This document shows positions 24,257-36,100 of a stretch of DNA of 64,000 nt, piece by piece. Source of the stretch: Epichloe hybrida (lineage: Eukaryota; Ascomycota; Sordariomycetes; Hypocreales; Clavicipitaceae); the NCBI GenBank assembly GCA_019022495.1, contig JAFEKR010000020.1, positions 434,001 through 498,000 on the forward strand, written 5' to 3'. The position numbers and the translations under genes were made by a program. How positions within the stretch are numbered: position 1 is the first letter of the stretch; each line of letters opens with the position of its first letter. A model generated the notes under the pieces. The model was not told where the DNA came from and searched no databases. It was given only the letters and a program-made list of their open reading frames with translations.

Positions 24257-25620
24257 TCAAAACGCTGGTCTCGTGGACACGGGGATAGGTGGGGGCACCT
24301 CATCTTCATGAGTTGCAAATTTCGCCGGCGCAGCTGCAACAAACTTCTTTTTAGGTGGCGGCGGCGGCGGCTTCTTCTTCCCAGCTACCCCCGACGGCGC
24401 AGCCGGGCTGTTCTCGGATGAGTACCCTGTGTAGGCTTGCCCTGGACCTGGCAACACAGGCGGTGATGCCCGAGGTTGTGCGGGAGTGGTCTGAGAGCCC
24501 GTGTAGGTGCCGACCTTGTCCATGACGCCATATTTTTTATTCAGGTTGTTGGCCGTTTTGATTCCAGAAGCAACTTGCTCTCCGTGACGCTGTCGAAAGT
24601 TGTTGGCCGTGGTAGCAGCTGTTTTGGCATCGGAAAAGGAGACAGACGATGGGTCCTTATGGAAGTTGGACGCTGTCTTGAGGGCAGCCTGCTTCTGTGC
24701 CCATGTTGTGCCTTGAGCGGGAGGCTCTTGAGCAGGAGAAGCTGCCGAAAGATTTCCCATGTTGGCGAATCGACGTGGAAGCTCGTTGACTTGCGATGCC
24801 AATTTCCCAGATCCACGTCCCGCTGAATGCTGCGCTGCTGGAGAAGGGGAGCTTGTATCCGCTGACAATCCACGCCCAATTCCCAACGCGGGCACTGAGA
24901 CACCTGCAGCGCCAAGTCTGTTGATGGAGCCTTGATTTATCAAGCCATGACTCTTTTCATTCCCGGCTGGTGAGCTTGTAGCACCTCTTGGTGGTAATCG
25001 AGGTGGCAGACTAGGTGGAAGAGCCTTTGGCGCAGGTGTTGGAATCGCTGCCTCGCTGTACGGCGGAGGATTGCTACCATTGGCCTCATCTCTTCTGGCT
25101 GGAGGCTTGGGCAAGTGTTGAGTTGACAGCCCAGTGGTATTTACACGATAAGGCTTTGGAGGTTGTGGTTCTTCATCTCGGGATGCAGGAGGCGCCTCGA
25201 TGGCTCGTACACCTGTATTTCTCGGCGGTGGCTCTACGGGGTCAGCTCTTGGATCCGTGTAATTTGAAGGACTTGTAATCACTTTGCGCTTCGTCGACAC
25301 TGAAGGAGGAACTGGTGCTAAACCAGAACCTGTGCGTCTCGGTGGCGGGGCAAAGGAAGCTGGATCTTTGAGATCTGACAGCGGACGGGCGACGTGATTT
25401 GAAGAGTCTGGAGTTGAATCTTTGCCGCGACCCATAAGACCAGACTGAGAGTAGTTGAGCAGTTGCAATTAGTTCGGCGTGATTCTCTTGTGGCAAGCGC
25501 ATATTGAGGGAAGACGACACCAGAACATGACTGGTATTCACGTACGACTGAGCCTTTGAGGGAGCTGCCCGATTTCTCCGGGTGCCAACCATTCTTCATA
25601 ATGTCCTTGAACCCAGACAT
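24257..25620 (-). CDS. Proline-rich protein, SH3-ligand-like
   Basis: Exons 25546-25620 (25 codons, starting MSGFKDIMKNGWHPEKSG) and 24257-25444, with a 101-bp intron in phase 0 (GTACGT donor), give 420 aa. Most of the protein is low-complexity and Pro-rich, with many class I/II SH3-ligand-like stretches (LPPSLPPRLPPR, EPPPRNTG) and a Lys/Pro block GKKKPPPPPPKKKF near the C terminus. A more ordered middle part has repeated TANNFRQRHG / TANNLNKKYG units. I recognise the N-terminal FKDI-x-K-NGWHP and ARPLSDLKDP blocks as conserved among filamentous fungi but know no proven function. A role around actin patches or endocytosis is only a guess from the SH3-ligand content. Confidence 0.75.
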
Positions 25621-26040
25621 GACGATTGAGCGGACATGAGTTATATGCGCCGTATAAAGTAATACAATAGCAAGCCTCGCCAGCGTGGACTGATGATGAG
25701 GTGTAGAAGTTTGTGGAAGAAGTCTGGTCGCCGGGCGTATCGGAGGTGGCCCGGGTGGGGGGGGGGGGGTGACTTGTCGAAGGAGCCGTGGGGCAAGTGC
25801 GACCGACCCAGGGTGCAGTCCCGAAACTGATGCTGGTGACATTTTGTTCACAATTTGGGTTGCTCGCTATTCCCTGATGAAATGCGGCATCTAATGACTT
25901 GATATGCTTTCGCGAGAGGTTGAACAACATATCAGATATTCTGGAGCCATCTGTCCCGCTGCTCTCGGTTCTTTGGGGGACAGGCGCAAAACGCGTCAAG
26001 TCGCGTGGCCACGGGCGCAACAACTTCAACTCAAGTCACC
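25621..26040. promoter_or_regulatory. Bidirectional promoter (Pro-rich gene / MTW1)
   Basis: A 420-bp spacer between divergently oriented start codons at 25620 (-) and 26041 (+). It holds an oligo-G run near 25758-25770 and CT-rich stretches. It is likely shared regulatory DNA. Confidence 0.5.
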
Positions 26041-27305
26041 ATGACTACTCCGAACGAGTCCAACTATGACCTCCTTACTGAGCATTTCGGCTATCCACCG
26101 GTGGTGAGTCAAAGATGATGAAAACTTCAAGTCTTTTTCTCTTCCAGAGAAGGCGGAAAAAAAAAAAAGAGGCCATTGATTCGAGCTGAGGCACATGAAG
26201 TCCGCATTTCCTATTCATGCTTTTCCTAACCACCATCCAGTCACTCCTAGACGACATCATCAACACCGTCAACGTGCTCGCCGACCGCGCCCTCGACTCT
26301 GTCGAACGCGTACTGCTATCCCTTCCCCCGCAAAATCTCGGGTTCAAACCCTCAAAGTCCAAAGACGCCAGCGGAGAGAACACAGCATCATCCCCCGAGG
26401 AGGCGGCCAAGCGCGAAATCGAAAATGGCACGCACCAGCTGGAAACGCTGCTGAATGCCGCGATCGACAAGAACTTTGACATTTTCGAGCTGTACACGAT
26501 GAACAACATACTGACAATCGATGAGAAAACCCAGCCGTTCATCAGGCTATCGCACTACCAAGGACTGGATCTGTCAAAGCATCCCGACAGGCCAACGGCA
26601 GGGAGCATCACCGAGCTGAGACGGCGACTGCGTGCCAGTCAGAAGCTGCATGTAGCGCTCGAGGCGGAAAGAACAAGAAACGACGTGCTCTTGCGAAGAC
26701 TGAAAGAGGCACTCAACATGCCGTTTGCAGGAGGAGGACAAGGCCCTGTGAAGAAGGAGCCCGAAGCGGGCAACGCAGACGAGGAGGAGGAGGAGGAGGA
26801 GGAGGAGACGAGGGTAGGGGGCGCATTCGGGTTTCTGCGTGACAAGGGAACGCTCGAGCAAGGAGGCACGGATAGGCCCATCACGACGACGGCCGAGTTC
26901 ACCCTCTCTCAATTGCAATCTCTCCGGTCGCTGTCTTCGTCTCTGAGAGCCCTCCTTCCTCAGCTGGGCACCGTCGCGAACGACCCCGATGCTGCCGCTG
27001 CCGACCCCGATGCTGCCGCTGCCGACCCCAATTTCGATTCCGAAGACAAGTCTTGGCGCCGCGAACGATCAGAGTACATCGAGAGCGCATCACGCAAGTA
27101 CCTCGAGCGATCGGCCGGGCTAGAACTCGGACCTCACGGCGAGGTGCGTGACGGGGTGGCGTGGCAGGGCGGTGGCCCGTCGTTGGCCAAAGGCGAGGTG
27201 GAAAGCTTGGAAAATGTAGCTGCCATCCTGGCGACGAATACAGCAGCAGCTGGGTCCATGGACGCTGGTAAAAACAGCGAGGATGACGCCATGGAAGAAT
27301 CTTGA
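26041..27305 (+). CDS. MTW1: Kinetochore protein Mtw1/Mis12
   Basis: Exons 26041-26103 and 26241-27305 (phase 0; GTGAGT donor, cctaac branch, CCAG acceptor) give 375 aa. The joined N terminus reads LLTEHFGYPPV|SLLDDIINTVN, the hallmark of Mis12-domain proteins, followed by GTHQLETLL and FDIFELYTMNNIL. Mis12/Mtw1 is the core of the MIND complex, which links centromeric chromatin to the Ndc80 complex. The Mis12 domain covers roughly residues 10-190. Beyond it lie a run of nine or more Glu (about residue 200) and two perfect 21-bp repeats at 26982-27023 (DPDAAAA twice). The splice is essential, since the first ATG of the long frame (26217) would omit the FGYPP motif. Confidence 0.93.
26982..27023 (+). 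repeat. Two tandem 21-bp coding repeats in MTW1
   Basis: The unit gaccccgatgctgccgctgcc plus closely following gacccc is repeated twice without change and encodes DPDAAAA. Identity at the nucleotide level suggests a recent duplication. Confidence 0.85.
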
Positions 27306-27765
27306 CCTTGGCAAAGCCACGTTTCATTCCATCAAGTGCTTGTCGCATTTCAATGTGGTGCTGCGATTATCGAGAATTTGGCGTCTGGGTCTGGGAACCG
27401 GGGTGACTTTGGAGCTTTAGTTGCACGATATGGCATGTTTGTACAAAATGAGTCTGCGTCGTCTAGTAAACATGCTGTTTGGCTTTGGAAGCTCTCAAAT
27501 AGCATTGACTTTGGACTCCATTTACGAAGTCTAATTAGATTAAAGGAACTAAAGGGTAGAATGATATAGTATATTTTGTGGGATAGCTCGTTAACACACG
27601 AGTATATACATGATTTTGGAACGGGCCTTGCCGCAAAAGCTCTCAATTAGTGGCACTTTCCTCTCACGACTCCTTCCTGTCTTCTCTCCTCAACGCACTT
27701 GTCGCCCTCGCCTGGACGTAACTTTGTCAAAGCAGGTCGACTGACCACCAGCCCATAACTCACAT
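27306..27765. other. Convergent intergenic region
   Basis: The 3' flanks of MTW1 (+) and the PPR gene (-). There are AT-rich patches near 27540-27580 and no gene. Confidence 0.5.
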
Positions 27766-30540
27766 TCACCCCCTCGGCGTCCTGTCCAACTCGGGCGGCA
27801 CACTCGCGCCGTCATCAATCAACCCATTCTCCTTTGCCAAGAACCAGAAGTGATGTCTCCAGTAACGATCATCCCGTTCCAAGAACTCCCCTTGCACGGC
27901 GGCTCTTTCCAACTTGTGATTGAGGACCACCCGCACAACTTCCTTGGCGTCGGCGATTGTTTTTGCGTTCCTGTCGGCGAGGAGGGCCTTCAAAAGGTCC
28001 GATAGGCAGGGCAGCGACGTGACGGGTCTTCCTGCGCGAGCGAGCTGGCCAAAGACATCCATTGCGGCGGGGACGTCTCCTGTGACGGCATGGGCGCTCA
28101 TGACGCGCTCCCAGAGGGTTTGATCGCCCTGATTGATGCTGGATAGCCGATGCTCCTGGAGGAGAGCACGAATGGTGGCCCCCGTGTCGGAGGGCAAGGG
28201 GTCCCGCGACAGAGCGCGCTCGATCAAGATGGTCACCATGTGCGATGTGGCCGAGAACCCATCCGCACGCATGTGTTGCTGCACAGCGGCAATGGCTTCG
28301 TCTGCGCCGCCGTTGGCAAGGGACGACACAGCGTAGAGCATCTTGCCGTAGGTCTCGAGATTGGCCCTCAGCCCCGCAGCCTGGATGTCGGCGAGGATCT
28401 GCTCCACGACATGGACCTGCTCTGCGGCTGAGGCACTTTCCAAGCCGCCTAGCAGTTCCTCTATAATGATGGTGAATGTGGCGCCGTCTGGTTCCACGCC
28501 GTGGCTTTTCATGGCTCTTAGGAGCGACTTGACGTCTTCGGGGGAGCCGGACCTGGAAGACCGGAAGCTCTCTCGTATAAGGATGTTGAAGGTTCGAATG
28601 TTGGGCTCGATGCCTTCGCGGCCGGCCCATGAGAGAACTTCGTTGGCCGCGCGGCGGTCGAGTGCGATGAGGCCCTTCAAGGCGGCGTTGACAACTTCAA
28701 TCGTCGGCTGGATGGCTATGGACCCGGCACCCTCCGCATCGCCTTTACTCGCCACTGCCTTCTTCCACATCCCTTGCATTTCGGCGAGGGCATGAATGCC
28801 CGCCTGCGGCTTACCGGCTTCAATGAGTCCTGAGATTCGTTCGGTCCAGATGACTGCGTCGAGTTTCAGCCCCGACTCGACAAGCTTCTGCCAGAGAGCT
28901 TCGATCCGTTCTGCGTCCTTGCACAGTTTCCATCCGTGCATCATGTTGGTGTAGGTGCGTACGGTAGGCTGGATTTGGACTTGCTGCATGACGTCAAGTG
29001 TCTCCTGGAGCTTCTTGGACCGTCTGAACGCACACCACACAAAGACAAAAAAGTCTAGGAACGCGGGATCCTCGCGCAGCTGACGACCCAAGTCGGGGGT
29101 TTGGGCCAGACGAGCCCTCAGATTCTGCCATATGAAGACGACAGCTCCGGTGTTGCGGGATTCATATGCAGCGCGTAGCTGCTTGTGAAAGATGGCGAGA
29201 CCAGAATGCGAGCTTGATGAATGAGAATGAGACGACGGTTTGTGTTCAAGAGACGAGGAGCGGCCTTGGCGCCCTACTGAATCCTTCCTGAGAACCAATT
29301 CCATGGCTCGTGGCCATTGAGCTGCCATGTACGATTGAAGCTCTGCCAGTTTGGCAGAAGGAAACCGAGTTTCGCTAGCAAATACGTCATTGACGTATGA
29401 ATCATCTGCAGGCTGAAGCTCCAGGGCTTTAGAAACAAGGTTTAACAATGGCGCCGCCTTGATCTGCGAGCCGTCTCTAGCCAGACGAGGATCTGAAAGC
29501 ACAGCCAGCGTTGCCAACAGACCCGGGATAAGTTCGCGGGGTTGCTCTGGCCGAAACTGCACGAATATGCTTGACAATGCTCTCGTTGTCGGCGACATCC
29601 ATACTGAGTTTCGTTCCGCCACAGTTTCATTCTTCTTCCATGGAAACGACGCCGCGTAAACATTGTTCATGATCTCGTCCACGGCAGGCAGCACGAACTG
29701 CTGACCTGAATGATGGTGCATCTGACTCCCCCGCTTCAACTGCGACAAGTGCTTCCACATGTCTAGCAGCTCCTCTAAAATGTCATGCCTCTTGGCCGAT
29801 GGATGTTTTGTATCGACAAGGATATGACAGAGGTTCAAAACAAGCTCGTTCCGCACATCAAGATCCCACTTGCCAACCGTGGCAAGCATCTTGGAAAGAG
29901 CCAAGCTGTCGCTAGTGAGACCATGCTCTGCTACCGCATCACATGTATCTCTCAAGAACTTTATAGTCGAGATATACAAGTGCCTTGGCACATGGCCGCG
30001 AAGCTCCTTGACAAGCGGCCAGATATCGTTCTGAAAGAGCCGTAGTTTCTCCTGAGGCCCCACGAGCATTTCCGAGATTTCCTCCATCTTGGCCGTGATT
30101 TCCCACTCGTCCAGAGCAGACGCAGCAACGGGCTGAGCCTGGCCAGTGATCGATGAGGCGAACGGCAGCTTGGCAGCTTCAAAGGAAGAAGCAGAAGAGC
30201 CACTTGCTGTGGTGCCGGATCGTTGCACCACATCGTTGAACAATGCCACTGCCGAAGACCGGTAAAACTTATTCCTGGGCTGCCTCTTGATTGGAGAAGA
30301 GTTTGCCGATTTGCGAGAAGGGGGTGGCCTTCTCTGCGAGCCCTGAGCTGTCTGCTGAGAGAAGGCGGCCTGTTCTACACCCGAGTCGGTGGCAGGCGAT
30401 GAGAACCATGCCACGGCTCCGTGTCTGCGTGTCGGCGAAACAGCCGGTCGCAGGCGCGAGGCGCATCTGGTACAGAAATTTCTTGACGTGTACATATGGC
30501 CGATTTCGAAGTTGCGAGCATATATGAACACACGCGCCAA
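27766..30540 (-). CDS. Mitochondrial pentatricopeptide-repeat protein
   Basis: An intronless frame of 924 codons. The N terminus is basic and rich in Arg, Ser and Ala with few acids (RNFCTRCASRLRPAVSPTRRHG), which fits a mitochondrial targeting sequence. Initiation at the internal ATG 30495 (codon 16) would start directly with MYTSRNFC and is equally possible. PPR-type helix pairs are visible from about residue 500 to 760, for example VRTYTNMMHGW...GLKLDAVIWTERI and NIRTFNILIRE...GVEPDGATFTIIIEELL. PPR proteins bind organellar RNA and govern its processing or translation. I cannot say which mitochondrial transcript this one serves. Neurospora cya-5-like proteins are one candidate group. Confidence 0.85.
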   Translation of the reverse strand: MARVFIYARNFEIGHMYTSRNFCTRCASRLRPAVSPTRRHGAVAWFSSPATDSGVEQAAFSQQTAQGSQRRPPPSRKSANSSPIKRQPRNKFYRSSAVALFNDVVQRSGTTASGSSASSFEAAKLPFASSITGQAQPVAASALDEWEITAKMEEISEMLVGPQEKLRLFQNDIWPLVKELRGHVPRHLYISTIKFLRDTCDAVAEHGLTSDSLALSKMLATVGKWDLDVRNELVLNLCHILVDTKHPSAKRHDILEELLDMWKHLSQLKRGSQMHHHSGQQFVLPAVDEIMNNVYAASFPWKKNETVAERNSVWMSPTTRALSSIFVQFRPEQPRELIPGLLATLAVLSDPRLARDGSQIKAAPLLNLVSKALELQPADDSYVNDVFASETRFPSAKLAELQSYMAAQWPRAMELVLRKDSVGRQGRSSSLEHKPSSHSHSSSSHSGLAIFHKQLRAAYESRNTGAVVFIWQNLRARLAQTPDLGRQLREDPAFLDFFVFVWCAFRRSKKLQETLDVMQQVQIQPTVRTYTNMMHGWKLCKDAERIEALWQKLVESGLKLDAVIWTERISGLIEAGKPQAGIHALAEMQGMWKKAVASKGDAEGAGSIAIQPTIEVVNAALKGLIALDRRAANEVLSWAGREGIEPNIRTFNILIRESFRSSRSGSPEDVKSLLRAMKSHGVEPDGATFTIIIEELLGGLESASAAEQVHVVEQILADIQAAGLRANLETYGKMLYAVSSLANGGADEAIAAVQQHMRADGFSATSHMVTILIERALSRDPLPSDTGATIRALLQEHRLSSINQGDQTLWERVMSAHAVTGDVPAAMDVFGQLARAGRPVTSLPCLSDLLKALLADRNAKTIADAKEVVRVVLNHKLERAAVQGEFLERDDRYWRHHFWFLAKENGLIDDGASVPPELDRTPRG

Positions 30541-31190
30541 GTGCAGATGGCTATGCCGGGTTCGAGCGTGCGGAACCAGTGCTGGTTGAAGAACCTCCTT
30601 TTACGAACAACCTTTTTTTTTTTTTTTTTTCCGAGGTGTACTCCCCACGCCCCACTTGTGGTTGTCGGCAGGGGTGCGAAAGCGAATCAGCCAATCAGCG
30701 TGCGTGTGACAGGCTGAGATCCAAGCTTCAACAATTACGCATGCATGTCACGGCATCTTTTTTTTAAGCGGCGAATTTGACCAATGAATTAGACGAGAAA
30801 CAGAAATTAATACTCCGACTCGGATTGCAATTGGTTGAAACTTGGGAAAATATGCCAAGAATAATAATAGAGAAAAGAAGTAAGACACGCTTTTTTTTAT
30901 TTTTTAAAAAAAGGCCTTGAGTGAAAAAGGGTCCTTGCATTCCGGGATCAAACTGGCATTGCAAAGACATATATATATATATATCTCGGGTGATAAGGAA
31001 AGAAAATAGTCATATTCAGATGCAGTCATTTTCGATCCAGGCAGGGCGCACAAGCCCCAGCATCGAGCCAGAAAGGCAACAGTGACAGCATTTCCATCAA
31101 AAAAACCCTATCCGCGTGTCATGACTACTGCACTTGTTCATCCTCCCACGCCCCCAACTTCAACTTCCCCGTCGACAACACTTTCCTTTC
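30541..31190. other. Intergenic region with homopolymer and AT runs
   Basis: It contains the PPR promoter and the GST 3' flank. Simple repeats are a T run of about 20 at 30609-30630, smaller T/A runs near 30890-30911 and an (AT)n run at about 30969-30984. There is no gene. Confidence 0.55.
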
Positions 31191-32157
31191 TTACAAAGAC
31201 GCCTCAAACTTGCCATCGATGGCCTCAATCTTCTCCACGCTCCTCTTATAACCTGGCTCGGCCTCCAAGACCTGCACATACTCCGCCACCTTGGGGAACT
31301 CATTCTTCCACGAGGCACCCTCCCAGGAGCCGAGCTCGTCGAACCGTCCAGAGCCAGCAATCAAGGGAAAGCTCATGAGGATATCAGCCGCGCTGAGGGT
31401 TTGCCCGCAGAGGTATTTGCCGCCGGAGGTGGCGAGCTGTTCGTTGATAAAGGCCAGGTGCTTCTTAATGTTGGGGTAGACGAACATGGCGATGATGCGG
31501 TTGGCAATGATGTATGTGATGGGGCGGACGAAGAAGGGAACCTGAGGAGATTTGAGGCCTGGAGATGAAAATCGCATTAGTTTGAGTGTTCTTCTACTTG
31601 TTCCTCTGGGGATAGGCATCGTATTGCTGAGGCCCCGAAAACCTACGTGAAATAACCAATGCAAAGACCAGAAACGGCATCAAGCTGCCTTCAGCATAGT
31701 GCATATAATACGCATACCGCAACCACTCCTCCGTCTCCCCGCCTATTGTGTTCTCCCTTCCCTCACGCCACTGCTTGGGAATCAACTTCTGGCCCGCAGG
31801 AACATGGTCCACCAGGTACTGCGTCATGAAGCCACTCTCGGCCAGGATAACAGGCTTCTCGCCATGGCCGGGAGGCGTGATGGAAATGACGGGGGACTTT
31901 CCCAGAGGATGGATCTGCTCAAGCTCCGGGGGCGCGAGCAGGGTTTCCTCGTCGCGGTGGAAGACCTCGACTTCGTAAGGGATCTCGAGCTCTTCGAGCA
32001 ACCAGACGATGCGTTGGGAGCGCGAAAAATTCAGCCTGGTAGGATGCCCGACTTATTTTTCAGCGCCGAATGCAATTGCGCAAACGAAGGCCGGGAGGTA
32101 TGATGGGATGATGACGTACCAGTACAGCTTGATCTTGGGCAGCTGGTCAGCAGACAT
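31191..32157 (-). CDS. Glutathione S-transferase, GTT1-like
   Basis: Three exons, 32120-32157, 31647-32035 and 31191-31558, with introns of 84 and 88 bp, give 264 aa. The spliced N terminus KIKLYWLNFSRSQRIVWLLEEL is a GST thioredoxin-fold start, with Ser/Arg (SRSQR) at the usual active-site position. HPLGKSPVI supplies the cis-Pro loop and LAESGFMTQYL the E-S pair that holds the glutathione gamma-glutamyl group. The C-terminal domain contains GGKYLCGQTLSAADILMSFPL, the conserved helix-6 N-capping box. The overall pattern resembles yeast Gtt1, which conjugates glutathione and is ER-associated. The hydrophobic stretch PFLVFALVIS near exon 2's end may aid membrane association. Confidence 0.9.
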
Positions 32158-33126
32158 GATGGATGGTGGTTTTGCGCCTTGTCTCGCGGCTTGTTCAAGG
32201 TCCAGGTTCAATCGGAAGGTATCTCAAAGTAAGGTCGATTGATTGAGCTTTCGAGGGGAGAATTTTCATCCCATCAAGCCAGCACAACAGAGGATCGATT
32301 CGACTTTAAAGTAGTCCTGCACGAGGGCTGACTGGCATGGCACATGGACCGCTCCTCCTTCTGCTTTGTCTGTGGCTTTAGTGGCGTGGTGGATGACGCC
32401 AACGGTGTGAGCGAAGCCAACAAGCAAGTTCTCTGCAAGCACTATTATCGCCTCTCTCACATTTTGGCGACATTTCACATGTCAATCGAGCCCGAAGACC
32501 ATGGACGGCGACCGACTGGTTGGTTAGTCGAGTTGATATTCCGGATGCCATCACTGCCGAGTCCATCGTGACCCACAATTTACAACTCACATCGCACTGT
32601 TTGTTCATTATATGTTTTATTACATACTTCGCGAATTACATGTGCCGAGTGGCAGCTTCCTTTACACTTGGCCTCTCATTGCGCCCGACCATGTCTCCGT
32701 CGTCTGTTCTATGCCAATAAAGCCTAAATCATGCAACAGATAAGAATGAAACCCATCACACGGATCCGTACGCACATCTTAAGAACCTGCGACCATCATC
32801 ATGTGGGACTGCACACCCACCTGCATCAAACCAAACCAAGAACAAAGCGTTATAACGTATGTAGCATCGCTTACCCGCCTCATGCTGCCACCTTTGTCAA
32901 ACAATCCATTTGCATTATCCTACGCCGCATCCAACTCGTCTGGCATTACTCCGTTGACCGAAATTTGAGGGGAAAAGTCCAAGATATGGGAAAAGGCATC
33001 CCTTTGGATCCTTTGGGGTCGATTAATGTTATGTGTATCCAGAATGCCGAACTTTTATTCTTGCCCCCCTCCTCCCATGTTTCCCACATGAGCACTTGAC
33101 ACACAGAACTCTGAATGCGAAATATT
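32158..33126. other. Intergenic region, GST promoter to ITC1 3' end
   Basis: Almost 1 kb. It holds the promoter of the GST gene (reading left) and the 3' flank of ITC1. Short frames on both strands show no domains, and no RNA gene is recognised. Confidence 0.45.
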
Positions 33127-36100
33127 TCAGCCGCGTCGCCGAGCTTTGGTCGAGCCGCGCCCGGCTGCCTCTGTCTGCGCTTCACGCTTCTTCGTTTGCT
33201 TCCGGACCCTCGGCGGCGGCGGCGGCGGATTGGAATGCAAATGCCCTAGTTCTTCCAAAGCCATTGTGTTCTCCCACTGCAGACATCGATAATGAGATGG
33301 CTCTGGAGTTTCCTCCCGTATGCGTGAGCTGCTTCGTTTTGTCATATGCTCGTCCTTTTTGTCATCATCGTTGCCATTGCTGAGATAGATTTTTCTGTTT
33401 TCCATGTGCTTCACAATTCTGTCTCTATAATTCGTGAGCTCCTTACGCAACTTCGATTCATTGAATCCTCGGGGGTCCAGCCACTTGATCAATGCCGTCA
33501 CCTTCTCGGGCTCCGATAAGTAGCCCCATTGCTTGGCTGTGAAGACGCTCGTGCCGTCTTCTTCCTTTGCCTTGCGCTCCGAGACGGTCATTCTGAACTT
33601 GGCCTTGTATTCGTTCTGTAATTCTTGCGGGCCATCAATGAAGCCCTCTCTTTCCATGTCGTCAGGGCCCTGGACCCATATGCACCCATTGGCATACTCG
33701 GCTGAAGCCGTTGAACTTGTTGGAAGACCTCCGTAAGGCATGCCGTTTCTTTCAAACCAGTAGTATCGATTCCAAAACCTGTCCTTGCCCAGTACTCGTG
33801 TTCGAGGGCAATCAGCTTCGCGCAAATCGTTTTCGATGATAGCTACCTCGTCCTCGCATTCCTTGATAATCTCTTCCTTTTTCTGAATCTCTTTCAGAAT
33901 CTTGTTGTATTGCTTCTGCTGTTGGGGAGTCAATTTAACTGGCTCTTGTGGCTTTCCCTTTTCCTGCCCCTTCTGCGTTTCCTTCTTGCGCTCCTTTTCG
34001 GCTCCAGCTTCTTTTTTCTTCGTCTTTTCGGACGGCGGACGGCCGCGTCGCTTCCCCTTTGCTTGATGTCCTTCCCTAACGGCACCAGCATCGCCATCCT
34101 CTTTGTCAATGGGGGATTCATTGGCGTCTGCCATTTTCGTGTCGTCATATTCCTTCAGAGCACTGGAATCAACTTCTTCGGCTGGATCTGGATCAGGAAT
34201 CAGCTCCCGGCGCTGCTCATGTAGTTGACGAACCTCCTCCATCCTGTCCACGGTTAATTTTGACTGGTCAGCTTGTCGCATTTGATACTCAAACAAAACA
34301 TCGCATGGGGGGTTTTTTTTTTATGACTTACGCTTGCTTTTTCTGTCGTTGCCACTCGATTCTGTCTTTGCGGTATTTTGTCATCGTCTCGCTGCAATCT
34401 TCCATGTAGCCGCGCACAGCCTTAGTTTGCATCGTCAGCAGACAGATGGTCTGCAGCGCCTTGACTCGGTGATTGACATCGAGCGCAGCATATTTCTGCT
34501 GCACAGCTTCTTGTGTGGGTTCCACATCTGCTGGTACAAGTTGTTCCAGCAGTTCCTCGCACGTTTCTTCATACCTGTTGTCCTTGGACAACTGGTGCAG
34601 TAGGCCAACAATTATTCGTTCCCACCCGCCATTGCCGAAGTCGCGCTTCCGCAAATGATCTATCCAGTCGAATTCCCTCATCATCTCTTCGGCGCGGGTG
34701 CGAGATTCTTGTTCTGCCCGTATTTCCTCCTCCTCAGCTGCGGCTGCCTCGGCGGCGAGTCTTTCAGCCTCCAATTTAGCGAGGCTGCTGCGTGTAGCAC
34801 GGCCGTTCGGTTTCCTTTCCGGCTCAGGAGTCTGTGTTTCCTCATCTTCTTCCTCGGCGTCTTCTTCATTATGGTCCTCCTCACCTTCTTCGTCGCTCTC
34901 CTCGTCTTCCAAATCGGGTAGTGCTATTCGGACCTTGCCACCCTCCTTTTCTGAATCGACCAGTATCTTCAAGACTGAACAGTGAATCTCATCGAATAAT
35001 TGAACCGGAGTCCTTTCTGAGGCCACGGTCATGGCCTCGACAAAGTCGTCAAACGTGAAGGAGTCAAGTTGAAAAATTTCGCAATAGACATTCAACGTGT
35101 CCCACGTTTCTAAAAATGCACCGACTGTAGCCATGTCGATCTTGTCCTGGAATGCTTGAATTTCAACAAGCTCGCCTTCTTTTTCCACCGGCGGATCCCG
35201 ACACATGAACTTGAGACGAGGTCGAAGACTGCCTTCCTTCGGTGGCAAAGCCAAATCCTCAATTGGATACTTGGTTGGCGGGGGAGGGGGAGATGGAGTG
35301 GGTTGTCGCGCTTGCTGTTCGTGTTGTTGCCCGGAACCATTGACACCATCCGCAGACTCACCAAAAGGCCACTTAGGACCCCTGAAACCGGGTTGACTTT
35401 GCTTTCCCTTTTGACTCTTGGTGGCTGGTTTCAATTCCGGTAGACGCACTGGGCCAGTGTGTGTGTGACCATTCAGGTCGTGATCATTGCCCCTCTTTTG
35501 GGCCTGAAGCTGTTTGCGCTCCAAAAGCTTCATGTCGTACCGAAGATGAGGAGGAACTCTGGTATCAATGTGGTACATATTGGCATAGTCATGTTTCACC
35601 AGCCAAGGCGCCCCTGTCCAGGCTTCTCTGATAACAGTCTTTTTGATGAAAGAACGTAGCATGGCTTTGGTAAAAACTCCTCGGTCGCGACAAATGTGCT
35701 CATCCGTAACAATTGTCTCCTCATCGCTGTCTTTGATGTTGACGAGATAGCGAGTGACAGGCAAGGCGCGGGAGCCATCAGACAGTATTCTGGGTCCAAA
35801 TGTTGTCTTGTCTCGAACCAGGCCGAGAATCCGATCTCCTCCACCTAAGGTCACTGTTACCTCCTCACCTGGGTAATAGTCATGTCTGAATTCATCGAAG
35901 ATGAGGTCGACAAGGTTATCCAAGCGGGATACAGTCTGAAACTGAACCTTACGCAAGATGGGGCCTTTCAAAGCCTCCGGAAACGTGGCTTCAACTTCGC
36001 GACCACCAGTGAGCTGTGCCGAATCATAAATTGTAAGTAACGTTTCGTCCCTGGCAACAGAATAAACAGTACAGTGGCAAACGAACCTCGCTATTGAACG

